The position numbers and the translations under genes were made by a program. A DNA stretch of 64,000 nucleotides, taken from positions 21,240-85,239 of IMG/VR virus record IMGVR_UViG_3300010373_000040, one strand, 5' to 3'. Positions within the stretch are counted from its first letter, which is position 1; the number at the start of each line of letters is the position of its first letter. The notes under the pieces were generated by a model. That model was not told where the DNA came from. It searched no databases and saw only the letters and a program-made list of their open reading frames with translations. Positions 16,474-23,541 of the stretch are shown piece after piece. The stretch is from a virus.

Positions 16474-16866
16474 TCACACTAACCATATTAAAATTCCTAT
16501 ACTTATTAAAAACATTGTAGCTCTTAGCCAGAATGATAGCTCTAGCTTTGATGTACTCTCAGTACTCTGACTAAAGAAGTTATACGAAGGAACGTCTATA
16601 TAATACCTACCTTCATAATAAGCACCATTATGCCAGAACGAATAAGACATACTACAGGCTATTAGGAGCCAGCACATTTGTTCTAAACTATAATCCATGT
16701 ATCTAGCTTCAGCTACCATAGAGGCTGTTAGAACTATGAATAAATCAAACAGGGTGTGTATATCCCATGAGAAAGCTTTAGAAGCCTTACCAGAAAATAA
16801 TACTGCATGGATTACACCAAAGGTCATAGACCATAATGCAAAGTTTGTGAATAGTAAGTATTTCAT
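16474..16866 (-). CDS. Multi-pass membrane protein
   Basis: This 130-aa protein has about four hydrophobic segments: FTNFALWSMTFGVIHAVLF, LFDLFIVLTASMVAEA, MCWLLIACSMSYSFW and FWLRATMFLISIGILIWLV. Its ATG overlaps the stop of the 45-aa gene as ATGA. A role at the inner membrane, such as changing host physiology or excluding other phages, is possible but not shown. Confidence 0.72.
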   Translation of the reverse strand: MKYLLFTNFALWSMTFGVIHAVLFSGKASKAFSWDIHTLFDLFIVLTASMVAEARYMDYSLEQMCWLLIACSMSYSFWHNGAYYEGRYYIDVPSYNFFSQSTESTSKLELSFWLRATMFLISIGILIWLV

Positions 16867-17000
16867 ATCAACAACATTTTAATTTCACTCTCTGAAAACC
16901 CTTCCATCTTCAGATAATACACTAGTTTGGGTTTATTAGAAGTATATCTCATACTCCAGTAAACCCTCTCTAATAGCTCATAGAATCTTTCTTCCATCAT
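16863..17000 (-). CDS. 45-aa hypothetical protein
   Basis: This 45-codon frame begins MMEERFYELLERVYWSMRYT. It overlaps both neighbours by ATGA (ATG at 17000 over the stop at 16997-16999; stop at 16863-16865 under the next ATG). This double coupling makes it convincing despite its size. It is a basic helical peptide with no known family. Confidence 0.72.
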   Translation of the reverse strand: MMEERFYELLERVYWSMRYTSNKPKLVYYLKMEGFSESEIKMLLI

Positions 17001-17224
17001 TTAAACCATTTATAATTGTGACACTTGGTACATAAAGCTTTGTACTTAACTTTAAAAGGAATCCATCTTATATGGATGTGAGAATCTATACATTGTTTCT
17101 TACACTCAGGACATTTGAGATTATCCATTTTCTGTAGAAGCGTGTAGATAATTATAAAGATAATACCTAGAGAAATCAAAACAAAGACAATTATTGTTAA
17201 TCCAAAATTTGGTACTGTATTCAT
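16997..17224 (-). CDS. Membrane-anchored zinc-ribbon protein
   Basis: This 75-aa protein has one N-terminal membrane helix (LTIIVFVLISLGIIFIIIYT), then a cytoplasmic zinc ribbon with CPECKKQC and CTKC pairs. It is one of several small zinc-ribbon proteins in this region. The function is unknown. Confidence 0.72.
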   Translation of the reverse strand: MNTVPNFGLTIIVFVLISLGIIFIIIYTLLQKMDNLKCPECKKQCIDSHIHIRWIPFKVKYKALCTKCHNYKWFK

Positions 17225-17237
17225 AACTTTTTATTAA

Positions 17238-17256
17238 GGAGGGCTATTCACCCTCC
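17238..17256 (-). terminator. Hairpin after a small gene
   Basis: GGAGGG (17238-17243) pairs with CCCTCC (17251-17256). On the - strand it follows the stop at 17265. The following bases (TTAATAAAAAG) are not a clean T-run, so it may be a weak terminator or an RNA-processing hairpin. Confidence 0.45.
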
Positions 17257-17264
17257 ATATTTTG

Positions 17265-17447
17265 TTAAAATGTTTCTACGTCTGCTTTTATTACTAAGAG
17301 CCTTTCTTGTTTTGTCATATCTTTCCAACAATCCCAGCATGTAACTGGTACATCATGAACATATATTCCATCTTCAGGATGTTTGAAGTAGCAACCACAA
17401 TTTTGGCAGCAACTTCCGTCTAGCATGTCTTCTGCAATTTGTCCCAT
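17265..17447 (-). CDS. Small zinc-binding protein
   Basis: This is a 60-aa protein with SCCQNCGCYF and TCWDCWKD Cys pairs, a short zinc ribbon. It starts right after the stop of the upstream 154-aa gene. No target is known. Confidence 0.68.
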   Translation of the reverse strand: MGQIAEDMLDGSCCQNCGCYFKHPEDGIYVHDVPVTCWDCWKDMTKQERLLVIKADVETF

Positions 17448-17912
17448 TTAGTCTTCAATCTCTTTAATTTCAAATAAATGGTCTGCCAGCACAGGTGATA
17501 AGAAATCTACCAGTATATTAGTTCTTTGGTGCTTCAAATATTCACCCATAAATTCATGAAGAAACTCTCTATCTGTAGCATTAAGCTGTTCCCATGTTTT
17601 AACTCTTTCAAGCTCTCTAGGGCTAGTCACTTTAATCTGAGACTTTAGATATTGATGATAGGGCTTACTGTCCCACAGCACTCCCTGACCATCTACAATA
17701 GCACTTTGCTTAATGATGGACATGTAAGACTTCAGTTTCTCCTGAGTCTCTGTATGTCTCTCTATTACACTGGGAAGATGTTCTTGTAACTTAATTGCAT
17801 CTTCATTCTTTACAAACCATTTTTGAATTTGCTCTAGTTTAGCAATTTTGAATGATTTACTGGTTCCAATAAGGGAGATAACTTGATCTCCTAATTTGAT
17901 TGTTAGGTTCAT
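17448..17912 (-). CDS. Hypothetical protein
   Basis: This 154-aa helical protein begins MNLTIKLGDQVISLIGTSKS. The frame is open to 17939, but the ATG at 17912 is preceded by the recurring leader AAACCCTAAAACTATG and lies 4 nt after the stop of the 51-aa gene. No domain is recognised. Confidence 0.7.
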   Translation of the reverse strand: MNLTIKLGDQVISLIGTSKSFKIAKLEQIQKWFVKNEDAIKLQEHLPSVIERHTETQEKLKSYMSIIKQSAIVDGQGVLWDSKPYHQYLKSQIKVTSPRELERVKTWEQLNATDREFLHEFMGEYLKHQRTNILVDFLSPVLADHLFEIKEIED

Positions 17913-17916
17913 AGTT

Positions 17917-18072
17917 TTAGGGTTTAAGTTTCTTAGCAATAAAACATGTGTGAGTATCTTTAGACTTATATCCGTAATACTTCACTTCATGTACTATATA
18001 CTTGTTACCATTCTTGTATAGGATTGATCCTATATCATGGTTGTTAGGTATTTTTATGTAGAACTTAGGCAT
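17917..18072 (-). CDS. 51-aa hypothetical protein
   Basis: This 51-codon frame begins MPKFYIKIPNNHDIGSILYK and ends FIAKKLKP. It fills the gap between its neighbours and overlaps the upstream gene by 19 nt. The protein is beta-rich and basic, perhaps a small SH3-like fold. The function is unknown. Confidence 0.62.
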   Translation of the reverse strand: MPKFYIKIPNNHDIGSILYKNGNKYIVHEVKYYGYKSKDTHTCFIAKKLKP

Positions 18073-18305
18073 TTTTCTAAATCTTTAATAGTGCCTACCC
18101 ATGATTTACTACTGTTAAAACTGATGGTGATGAGAGCTTCTTCTCTTTGTTCATAAGTTGCTCCTGCTCCTTTATATCCATCAACAACAATACTTTTCCC
18201 TTCTGATTTTAAATCACTAATAAGTATCTTAACCTGACCTTTTCTTAAAAGCTCGCTGGGTCTAGTACCGAGTATAGAGATTGTAGAATATAATACTCTT
18301 TCCAT
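18054..18305 (-). CDS. Hypothetical protein
   Basis: This is an 83-aa protein (MERVLYSTISILGTRPSELL...). The ATG at 18305 follows the leader AACCCCTAATATTATG, so I prefer it to the upstream in-frame ATG at 18359, which lies inside the previous gene. No domain is recognised. Confidence 0.65.
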   Translation of the reverse strand: MERVLYSTISILGTRPSELLRKGQVKILISDLKSEGKSIVVDGYKGAGATYEQREEALITISFNSSKSWVGTIKDLEKCLSST

Positions 18306-18309
18306 AATA

Positions 18310-18654
18310 TTAGGGGTTAGGTTGTCTACCTTCTGTTTTAATAAACATTGGTTTTTCACTCCAATACTCTTCTTCTATAAGCCTTACACATAAATAAACT
18401 CGTGTTAATGTATCTATAGCATTATAATCAGTGTATCTAGAATCACGCATGTATGTGTTAGTTTTCCAAAATCCTACTAATTTGTCAAAGTCTTCCAATT
18501 TAGGAAAGAAGCTTTTATATTCAGATTTTATTTCTATAATACTCTCACAATAGCAAACGGCATCACCACTGTCTTCATCAGAAGTATGGTCTATTATAAG
18601 GTCTTTAATACCACTGAATATCTCAGGGTAAAACGATTTAGTTATCTTGTTCAT
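18310..18654 (-). CDS. Hypothetical protein
   Basis: This 114-aa acidic protein begins MNKITKSFYPEIFSGIKDLI and contains a CYC pair near residue 35. The start follows an A-rich leader. I see no known family. Confidence 0.68.
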   Translation of the reverse strand: MNKITKSFYPEIFSGIKDLIIDHTSDEDSGDAVCYCESIIEIKSEYKSFFPKLEDFDKLVGFWKTNTYMRDSRYTDYNAIDTLTRVYLCVRLIEEEYWSEKPMFIKTEGRQPNP

Positions 18655-18674
18655 TTAGTTTAAGTTTTAGGTTA

Positions 18675-18854
18675 TTAACAGAAGGCACATGCCCATGAAT
18701 CACTTGAAGCATTATAGTGATAGTTTATTGTTTTACATTGGGGACATCTTTGAGTGCTAGGTTGAGTTCTATCAGTTCTTATAGACTGTAGAAACTCCAA
18801 AGCTTTTATGTGTTTCAGTTTTTCTTTAGTTATTTCGTCTTCTACTGTTCTCAT
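18675..18854 (-). CDS. 59-aa mini zinc-ribbon protein (paralogue 1)
   Basis: This 59-codon frame has a helical N-terminal half (MRTVEDEITKEKLKHIKALE) and a C-terminal zinc ribbon CPQCKTINYHYNASSD then CAFC at the very end. It is clearly related to the 59-aa gene at 25009-25188: the spacing is identical and NYHY and CAFC-stop are shared. The paralogy is strong evidence that both genes are real. The function is unknown; a role in RNA or protein binding is possible. Confidence 0.75.
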   Translation of the reverse strand: MRTVEDEITKEKLKHIKALEFLQSIRTDRTQPSTQRCPQCKTINYHYNASSDSWACAFC

Positions 18855-18859
18855 AGATT

Positions 18860-19009
18860 TTAGAATTTTACATAAATCTCTAGCAATTTCTCAATATTTA
18901 AGAGATGAATAGCAGCAGCTACAACATCTCCTTTAGCATAAGCACTTTCCATGTTTAGAATCTCACTACATGTAGATTCATAAATTAATGTTGGTGTGTA
19001 ATAGAACAT
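18860..19009 (-). CDS. 49-aa hypothetical protein
   Basis: This 49-codon frame (MFYYTPTLIYESTCSEILNM...) ends 5 nt before the mini zinc-ribbon gene and fills the gap. It is predicted helical. There are no homologues I can name. Confidence 0.55.
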   Translation of the reverse strand: MFYYTPTLIYESTCSEILNMESAYAKGDVVAAAIHLLNIEKLLEIYVKF

Positions 19010-19029
19010 AATAGTGTGTTTAAGGTGAA

Positions 19030-19299
19030 TTACTTCTTTTTCTTACGTTTCTTTTTTGCTGGTGTAAATCTAGGCCCTCTTTTACTAGAGGGATAGTTAA
19101 ACAATTCTGGTTGAAAGGTATTGTTTATCATATAAGGTTCTTGCATAAATAAATTATGAGAAGACTTGATCTCTTTAATCTCATTACTATCTATCATAAT
19201 AATATCTACAGTACCTTGAGCATGCATTTCAGCAATATGTGAAGCTACACCCATATCCGGGTGCGCAATTACTACAGGTTTTGGATTATAATGTTCCAT
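19030..19299 (-). CDS. Hypothetical protein with very basic tail
   Basis: This is an 89-aa protein (MEHYNPKPVVIAHPDMGVAS...) that ends in a Lys/Arg run (AKKKRKKKK), a likely nucleic-acid contact. The frame is open to 19341, but the ATG at 19299 follows an A-rich leader (AACTAAATTTAAATCTTATG). The middle (VVIAHPDMG, then VDIIMIDSNEI) resembles a short alternating beta-alpha unit. The function is unknown. Confidence 0.62.
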   Translation of the reverse strand: MEHYNPKPVVIAHPDMGVASHIAEMHAQGTVDIIMIDSNEIKEIKSSHNLFMQEPYMINNTFQPELFNYPSSKRGPRFTPAKKKRKKKK

Positions 19300-19401
19300 A
19301 AGATTTAAATTTAGTTCTTCTGACTCTACTTGAAAGAGCATAATCTCAGGCGGCAGATTGTTTTACTTAAACTACAGAAGATCCCTTGACTAAGGGGATT
19401 A

Positions 19402-19761
19402 TTAGAATCTTTCTTTCAAAAGATTATTGTAGAACTCTAATGAGTCTTCTACTTGTTTTAAAGCCTCTTCTTTTGCTTCTACAGCTTCTTTAGCTCTGAT
19501 AATACCAGAAGCATAAGCTTTACCATCTCCAATCAGTACTGTAGGATAGATAGCATTCTCATAAGCTTCTTTAGCATCTTCTAAAGCTGATTTAGCATCT
19601 ACCTCAGAAGAACTCAATAAGGCAATCTGTAGGTGAATAGCTGATCTAGCTTTGATCTCATTCTTAGCTGCCAACTCTTCTACTTTGTCACCTTCAATTC
19701 TAGCTTTTACTGCTTTAACAAATGATGTTAGGTCTTTCACTGCATTTTCTACTTTTGTCAT
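19402..19761 (-). CDS. Coiled-coil hypothetical protein
   Basis: This is a 119-aa, almost entirely helical protein rich in Ala, Glu and Lys, probably a helical hairpin or coiled coil. It begins MTKVENAVKDLTSFVKAVKA. The leader TAAACCAAATACAAAATG is nearly identical to that of the gene at 41984 on the other strand. No known family. Confidence 0.7.
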   Translation of the reverse strand: MTKVENAVKDLTSFVKAVKARIEGDKVEELAAKNEIKARSAIHLQIALLSSSEVDAKSALEDAKEAYENAIYPTVLIGDGKAYASGIIRAKEAVEAKEEALKQVEDSLEFYNNLLKERF

Positions 19762-19780
19762 TTTGTATTTGGTTTAGGGG

Positions 19781-20758
19781 TTATAAAACTATTATTTTGT
19801 TACTTGTTTTTACTTTACTAATTAGAATTGGTTGTTCATCTTGTTGGCTATGTAAATCTACTAAATCATCCCATACAGCAATTTTTGCTTTATCTGATTC
19901 ATCTAAAGGTATGCCTATACGCATTTTCATATCTATTTTAAAATCTGGTATAAACCATTCCTCTATTTTAGGAGCTGGTGTTACAATAGTAGCCCACCCA
20001 TATCTATCTGACCAGATTAAACCATCTCCAAATTCAGAAACGATTCTTTTGCTACCATTGTATATATCCTGATATATAGGACCTTTTACTACCCCCTTTA
20101 ATTTTCTATTTATATTATCCCACTCTGAGAATTGAAATTCACTACCTTCAACAAACCCTCTTCTAATAGCTTCTTGAATTAGTTCTTGTTCTGTAGGTTC
20201 TTTTGAGTCTTCTATAACAATACCTTGATTTAGCACAGATTCAAAAGCAGTCTCATCTTTAGGTTTAGTAACAGAAGCTATTTCTTCTGGAGTTGCTTTT
20301 CTATAAGTTTCTTTAGGAAAACAGTATCCTGTTACAAAGGCATTATTATTTTTAATAATTTCTGCTTTTTGTAAACTACCTACAGTAAACGGTGAACCAA
20401 ATGAACTTAACAACACTATATAATTCTCAGGTATTTTTCCATCTTTAACTATCAAATCAGGATGCCCTTCTGGTAAGTACTGCTGGATTTCAAACTCAGG
20501 CTCTTTACTCTTACCTTTCTGAGCTAAATATTCAGCTTCTGTTATAAACCATTCTTTAGGTTTAAAGCAGGTAGTTAGACTAGTACCTAATACTTCTGTT
20601 TTTGTATTGTGTCCATTCACACTATAAGTGTAAGAATCTATACATGTTATTGGATAGGCTGTGTCTTTTGTTAAATCTCTTCTAAAAGATTCTAACTGGC
20701 TCCAAGATTCTAGTGTCTCTATATCTGATCTTAAATATACTATATCTCCATTTTTCAT
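19781..20758 (-). CDS. Hypothetical protein, 325 aa
   Basis: This is one of the longest early accessory proteins. It begins MKNGDIVYLRSDIETLESWS and contains repeated beta-rich segments: CFKPKEWFITEAEYLAQ, and later APKIEEWFIPDFKIDM. The paired EWFI-type blocks hint at an internal duplication. There is no signal peptide or catalytic motif. I chose the ATG at 20758, after AAAGAAT, over the one at 20794. The function is unknown. Confidence 0.7.
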   Translation of the reverse strand: MKNGDIVYLRSDIETLESWSQLESFRRDLTKDTAYPITCIDSYTYSVNGHNTKTEVLGTSLTTCFKPKEWFITEAEYLAQKGKSKEPEFEIQQYLPEGHPDLIVKDGKIPENYIVLLSSFGSPFTVGSLQKAEIIKNNNAFVTGYCFPKETYRKATPEEIASVTKPKDETAFESVLNQGIVIEDSKEPTEQELIQEAIRRGFVEGSEFQFSEWDNINRKLKGVVKGPIYQDIYNGSKRIVSEFGDGLIWSDRYGWATIVTPAPKIEEWFIPDFKIDMKMRIGIPLDESDKAKIAVWDDLVDLHSQQDEQPILISKVKTSNKIIVL

Positions 20759-20830
20759 ATTCTTTAGTTTAAAGTAAATAAGAGGTTGATACATAATACC
20801 AACCTCTCTAACCTCTATTACAAATGAAAA

Positions 20831-20852
20831 ACAGGGTGAATACCCACCCTGT
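20831..20852 (-). terminator. Rho-independent terminator after the lipoprotein gene
   Basis: ACAGGGT (20831-20837) pairs with ACCCTGT (20846-20852). On the - strand it is followed by TTTTTC. It lies 9 nt after the stop of the lipoprotein gene at 20861. Confidence 0.78.
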
Positions 20853-20860
20853 AAATCTAA

Positions 20861-21232
20861 CTATTGCACTGTATAGTAACTAGTATCATTAGGAGGGCAA
20901 TATAAATCAAAGTCCCTCACTACTGTACTATCACTATTCCATAGATGATAGGATATTGTTCTACCATTAGGATAGCATTGGTTGCCGGCATTCACACTAT
21001 ATGAAGCAGGATTACCATAACTAATTAGAGTATCTCTATAGACCATTGGATATGGTCTAATGATATACTCCATATTCCAATCCTGAGAATAGTTAACGGT
21101 GTTGTATGCAATAGCACATCCACTAACATTATTACTAGGCTTTGGATCATTTTTCTTCTTACATGAAGAGAGGTTTAATATAGTAGATAGTACTACTATA
21201 AACATTACGAGCATTAACAATTGTTTTTTCAT
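20861..21232 (-). CDS. Predicted phage-encoded lipoprotein
   Basis: This 123-aa protein has a signal sequence MKKQLLMLVMFIVVLSTILN and a lipobox LSSC at Cys24, followed by KKKNDPKPSN, a typical tether. The mature part has several Cys (SGCAIAY, NQCYPNGR, LYCPPND) that could form disulphides in the periplasm. It is a second lipoprotein, outside the CpG-rich island. Surface exclusion is a possibility. It has its own terminator. Confidence 0.78.
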   Translation of the reverse strand: MKKQLLMLVMFIVVLSTILNLSSCKKKNDPKPSNNVSGCAIAYNTVNYSQDWNMEYIIRPYPMVYRDTLISYGNPASYSVNAGNQCYPNGRTISYHLWNSDSTVVRDFDLYCPPNDTSYYTVQ

Positions 21233-21248
21233 TTTTACTTAATTTAGA

Positions 21249-21328
21249 GGTTAACTTATTTATAATCACAGGGTATTCTGTGATAGTCATCTATCAAGGT
21301 TTCGATCCTTGTAATAATAGAATTAACC
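21249..21328 (-). ncRNA. Candidate structured RNA element D
   Basis: GGTTAA (21249-21254) pairs with TTAACC (21323-21328) around two hairpins: ATCACAG/CTGTGAT (21265-21284) and CAAGG/CCTTG (21295-21311). There is no open frame. The second hairpin has a TTTCGAT loop that recalls a tRNA T-arm, but no acceptor or anticodon arm fits. It lies upstream of the lipoprotein gene, in the leader of that gene. The strand is inferred from the surrounding operon. Confidence 0.35.
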
Positions 21329-21400
21329 CTGAAACTTCACTCATTGAGCTACTCAAGAACTATTAAAGCCACCCTACTTAAAAGGCACTAGATGATATCT

Positions 21401-21478
21401 TCAATTCAATTTAATCTGTTTTACTAACCAATCCATAAGGATTACAAAAGCTAAGAAACATGTTAAGAATAGTATCAT
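21401..21478 (-). CDS. 25-aa membrane microprotein (tentative)
   Basis: This 25-codon frame is a single hydrophobic helix with a basic end (MILFLTCFLAFVILMDWLVK). It starts 2 nt after the stop of the upstream gene. Its size makes it uncertain; position and composition are the only support. Confidence 0.35.
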   Translation of the reverse strand: MILFLTCFLAFVILMDWLVKQIKLN

Positions 21479-21480
21479 AT

Positions 21481-21684
21481 TTACACATAGTTAGGTACGT
21501 CATTCACTGATTCATACTTATCCATTATCTGGTCAAAATCTTCATCTAAAGGATAACCTTTTTCTAATAGAGTGACAGCATTGTTTAATTGTTCTTTTCC
21601 TAGCATTTTACCTATCATTGTGTCTCCATTCTCAATGAGGTTTATTCTAGCATTTTGCAGGATTTCTAAGATTGAAATTGACAT
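21481..21684 (-). CDS. Small hypothetical protein
   Basis: This is a 67-aa acidic helical protein (MSISILEILQNARINLIENG...). The start follows TTGTAAAACTATG. No family recognised. Confidence 0.65.
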   Translation of the reverse strand: MSISILEILQNARINLIENGDTMIGKMLGKEQLNNAVTLLEKGYPLDEDFDQIMDKYESVNDVPNYV

Positions 21685-21702
21685 AGTTTTACAAGTTAAA
21701 GA

Positions 21703-21855
21703 TTATTGAATTACTAAACAACTACCCACATACATAGACCTATAATTGATCTTATCATGGATATTAAAGCTTTTAGAGCCACTTTTGAAGTACTTATCCA
21801 TAACCTCTGAGGTTTGGTAGTACTTATACTGTTGAGAGTTTCCGTAGATGAACAT
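21703..21855 (-). CDS. 50-aa hypothetical protein
   Basis: This is a 50-codon frame (MFIYGNSQQYKYYQTSEVMD...), Tyr-rich. It fills the gap between its neighbours with about 9 nt on its 5' side. The function is unknown. Confidence 0.55.
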   Translation of the reverse strand: MFIYGNSQQYKYYQTSEVMDKYFKSGSKSFNIHDKINYRSMYVGSCLVIQ

Positions 21856-21864
21856 GGTTATTTA

Positions 21865-22128
21865 CTATTTAGAGGCTATACATGCTTTAACATCACAAAC
21901 ATTAACATATCTGCCCCATAATGTAGGAACAGCTTGTTTATAGGTATCAATAGAGCCAGAGTTAGGCTGGTATCTACACCACTCCTTAATAGCAATAGGC
22001 TCTCTATTATCACAAAAGTATATTGTTACTAAGTATAGCTTCTTTTCAGGTAGGCTAGAGTGTATCCAGAATATTAATCCTGCTATCCCAATAACTATTC
22101 CTAGAATCCATTTTGATACTTCATTCAT
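21865..22128 (-). CDS. Single-pass membrane protein with exported Cys-containing domain
   Basis: This 87-aa protein has an N-terminal hydrophobic helix (WILGIVIGIAGLIFWIHSSL) followed by a short domain with four Cys (FCDN, EWCRY, NVCDV, KACIA). The orientation is probably N-in, with the Cys domain outside the membrane and perhaps disulphide-bonded. The function is unknown. Confidence 0.7.
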   Translation of the reverse strand: MNEVSKWILGIVIGIAGLIFWIHSSLPEKKLYLVTIYFCDNREPIAIKEWCRYQPNSGSIDTYKQAVPTLWGRYVNVCDVKACIASK

Positions 22129-22130
22129 AA

Positions 22131-22346
22131 CTATTCATTTAAAATGTGATTTTCAACAAAGTCAACCAACTGGTCAACTGTAATACTATTGGTATCATCC
22201 TGTAGATCATGGTCTAATAGGTATGTTTGATAGATTTTGTAGTATTCTACTATTGTAGATACTTTTAATGGTTCTTTTACTTTAGTAAATAAAGGTTTTC
22301 TTTCTTCTGGATCTTCTTGTTCAAATCCTACAATCTGTATAGTCAT
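22131..22346 (-). CDS. Small hypothetical protein
   Basis: This is a 71-aa acidic protein (MTIQIVGFEQEDPEERKPLF...). It is preceded by an A-rich leader and by a terminator that separates it from the gene upstream. It is co-transcribed with the membrane protein 2 nt downstream. Confidence 0.65.
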   Translation of the reverse strand: MTIQIVGFEQEDPEERKPLFTKVKEPLKVSTIVEYYKIYQTYLLDHDLQDDTNSITVDQLVDFVENHILNE

Positions 22347-22362
22347 AACAATAAGGGTTTAA

Positions 22363-22384
22363 AAGCCCTCAATTAAGAGGGCTT
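22363..22384 (-). terminator. Rho-independent terminator
   Basis: AAGCCCTC (22363-22370) pairs perfectly with GAGGGCTT (22377-22384) around a 6-nt loop. On the - strand the stem runs into TTTTAAACCC. It lies after the gene ending at 22475. Positions 22385-22474 hold no supported gene. Confidence 0.72.
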
Positions 22385-22474
22385 AGGTTTAACACAAATA
22401 CAATTTAACAATACCCATCATAAGAGTGTGCCTGTTAATACAAATGTGCTGTCTAGTTTTTAGTTTGATTCTTT

Positions 22475-22774
22475 TCATAACATCGAAGGATAATCCATAA
22501 TAATAAGTGATTGTGGTTTTGGGTTTTCGGTCCAGACATTTAGTATTCTCCATTTGTAGCCATTATTTAAGGTTTCAACATTAATAAATGACAATGGTTT
22601 TCTACCATTAAAAGAATCAATTTCTTCTTCATAAGGCTCTGTTAGAATCTTTACAGCCATTTGTTCTCTGTATGGTACAGTTGTTCCTGCTGGATAATCT
22701 TTGCAGTCTGGATTAGTGAAGCATATTCTATAAGAGTTATCACAGGGATATACTATTTTTCCAATATTTGACAT
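22475..22774 (-). CDS. Hypothetical protein
   Basis: This 99-aa beta-rich protein begins MSNIGKIVYPCDNSYRICFT. Two Cys lie near the N-terminus (PCDN, RICF, then DCKD). The leader is TTAAACTATAAAATTATG. It might be a small OB- or SH3-like fold. No function known. Confidence 0.68.
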   Translation of the reverse strand: MSNIGKIVYPCDNSYRICFTNPDCKDYPAGTTVPYREQMAVKILTEPYEEEIDSFNGRKPLSFINVETLNNGYKWRILNVWTENPKPQSLIIMDYPSML

Positions 22775-22800
22775 AATTTTATAGTTTAAGGTGAAACAAG

Positions 22801-22845
22801 TAATCCTGTAAGGTTATAAACCTTAGTCTGCTATGCACAGGATTA
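22801..22845 (-). ncRNA. Candidate structured RNA element B
   Basis: TAATCCTGT (22801-22809) pairs perfectly with ACAGGATTA (22837-22845). Inside is a second hairpin AAGGTT/AACCTT (22810-22824). It lies 7 nt after the stop of the 173-aa gene. The T-run is weak, so it may be a processing or regulatory structure rather than a plain terminator. The 9-mer ACAGGATTA recurs in element A. Confidence 0.45.
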
Positions 22846-22852
22846 TTAATAG

Positions 22853-23374
22853 TTAAACAGCAGAAGGGTTCTCTTTAACCCATGTCTTTAAAGAATCAAT
22901 GTTCTTAGCAGGTAGATATTGACCATTATGCGCTAGAGTTTCTTTAGGTACAAGTTTAAAAGCTTCCTTAAAGTCTGTTTCAAGTCTTTTGAGTGTTTTG
23001 AAAGCTAAAATAGCTTCTGCAAGCTCACTCTTTTTCTTTTTAATGTCAGCTTTATCTGCTAGGTATTGCTTAATAAGCTCTAATACAGGTGCTTGATCTT
23101 CTTTTAACAAGTCTTTAACTTCCATATTATAATGAGAGTTTGACGGCATGTTTAAAGCAATGTAATCCAACTCATAAGAGTGGTTAAATCTTCTTTTGTG
23201 ACCAAAGTATTCAGGATGTTCTTTGTAAGCTTTCATTAAGCTTGCAGGAACTAATTTCTTAGCTTTATCTTGTATTTCTTTTTCTAGTGCTGTGAATTGC
23301 TTTTTTAAAGCATCTTCTTTAGGTTTAGATAATTGATTTGCTAGGCTTTCAGCTAGTTGTTTAGTGATTTTCAT
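22853..23374 (-). CDS. Helical hypothetical protein
   Basis: This 173-aa, Lys-rich, mostly helical protein begins MKITKQLAESLANQLSKPKE and contains KAYKEHPEYFGHKRRF in the middle. The overall plan (long helix, then a HP-x-YF segment) resembles a common phage family that I cannot name with certainty. It is flanked by structured RNA elements on both sides. Confidence 0.7.
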   Translation of the reverse strand: MKITKQLAESLANQLSKPKEDALKKQFTALEKEIQDKAKKLVPASLMKAYKEHPEYFGHKRRFNHSYELDYIALNMPSNSHYNMEVKDLLKEDQAPVLELIKQYLADKADIKKKKSELAEAILAFKTLKRLETDFKEAFKLVPKETLAHNGQYLPAKNIDSLKTWVKENPSAV

Positions 23375-23396
23375 ACGATAGTGATTAAATGGTTAA

Positions 23397-23473
23397 ACAG
23401 GATTACAAAAACATTGGTAGATCCTGTATCTTTTACCTAGTAGCCTGTTAATTCAGGCCAGTCTACCAATGTT
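23397..23473 (-). ncRNA. Candidate structured RNA element A
   Basis: AACATTGGTAGA (23410-23421) pairs perfectly over 12 bp with TCTACCAATGTT (23462-23473). Inside is the hairpin GCCTG/CAGGC (23443-23458). A competing 7-bp pairing, ACAGGAT (23397-23403) with ATCCTGT (23421-23427), overlaps the base of the long stem. That allows two alternative folds. On the - strand the stem ends in GTTTTTG. No open frame fits this stretch. Confidence 0.5.
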
Positions 23474-23541
23474 ATCAAATCTATTAGCAGTAGGTCTTCA
23501 TCCTATTAAGGATATATGCTATACACAGAATTGATTGAGTT

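Noticed and set aside
21295-21311. tRNA at the TTTCGAT hairpin
   Set aside because: No acceptor, D or anticodon arm of the right length fits around it on either strand.
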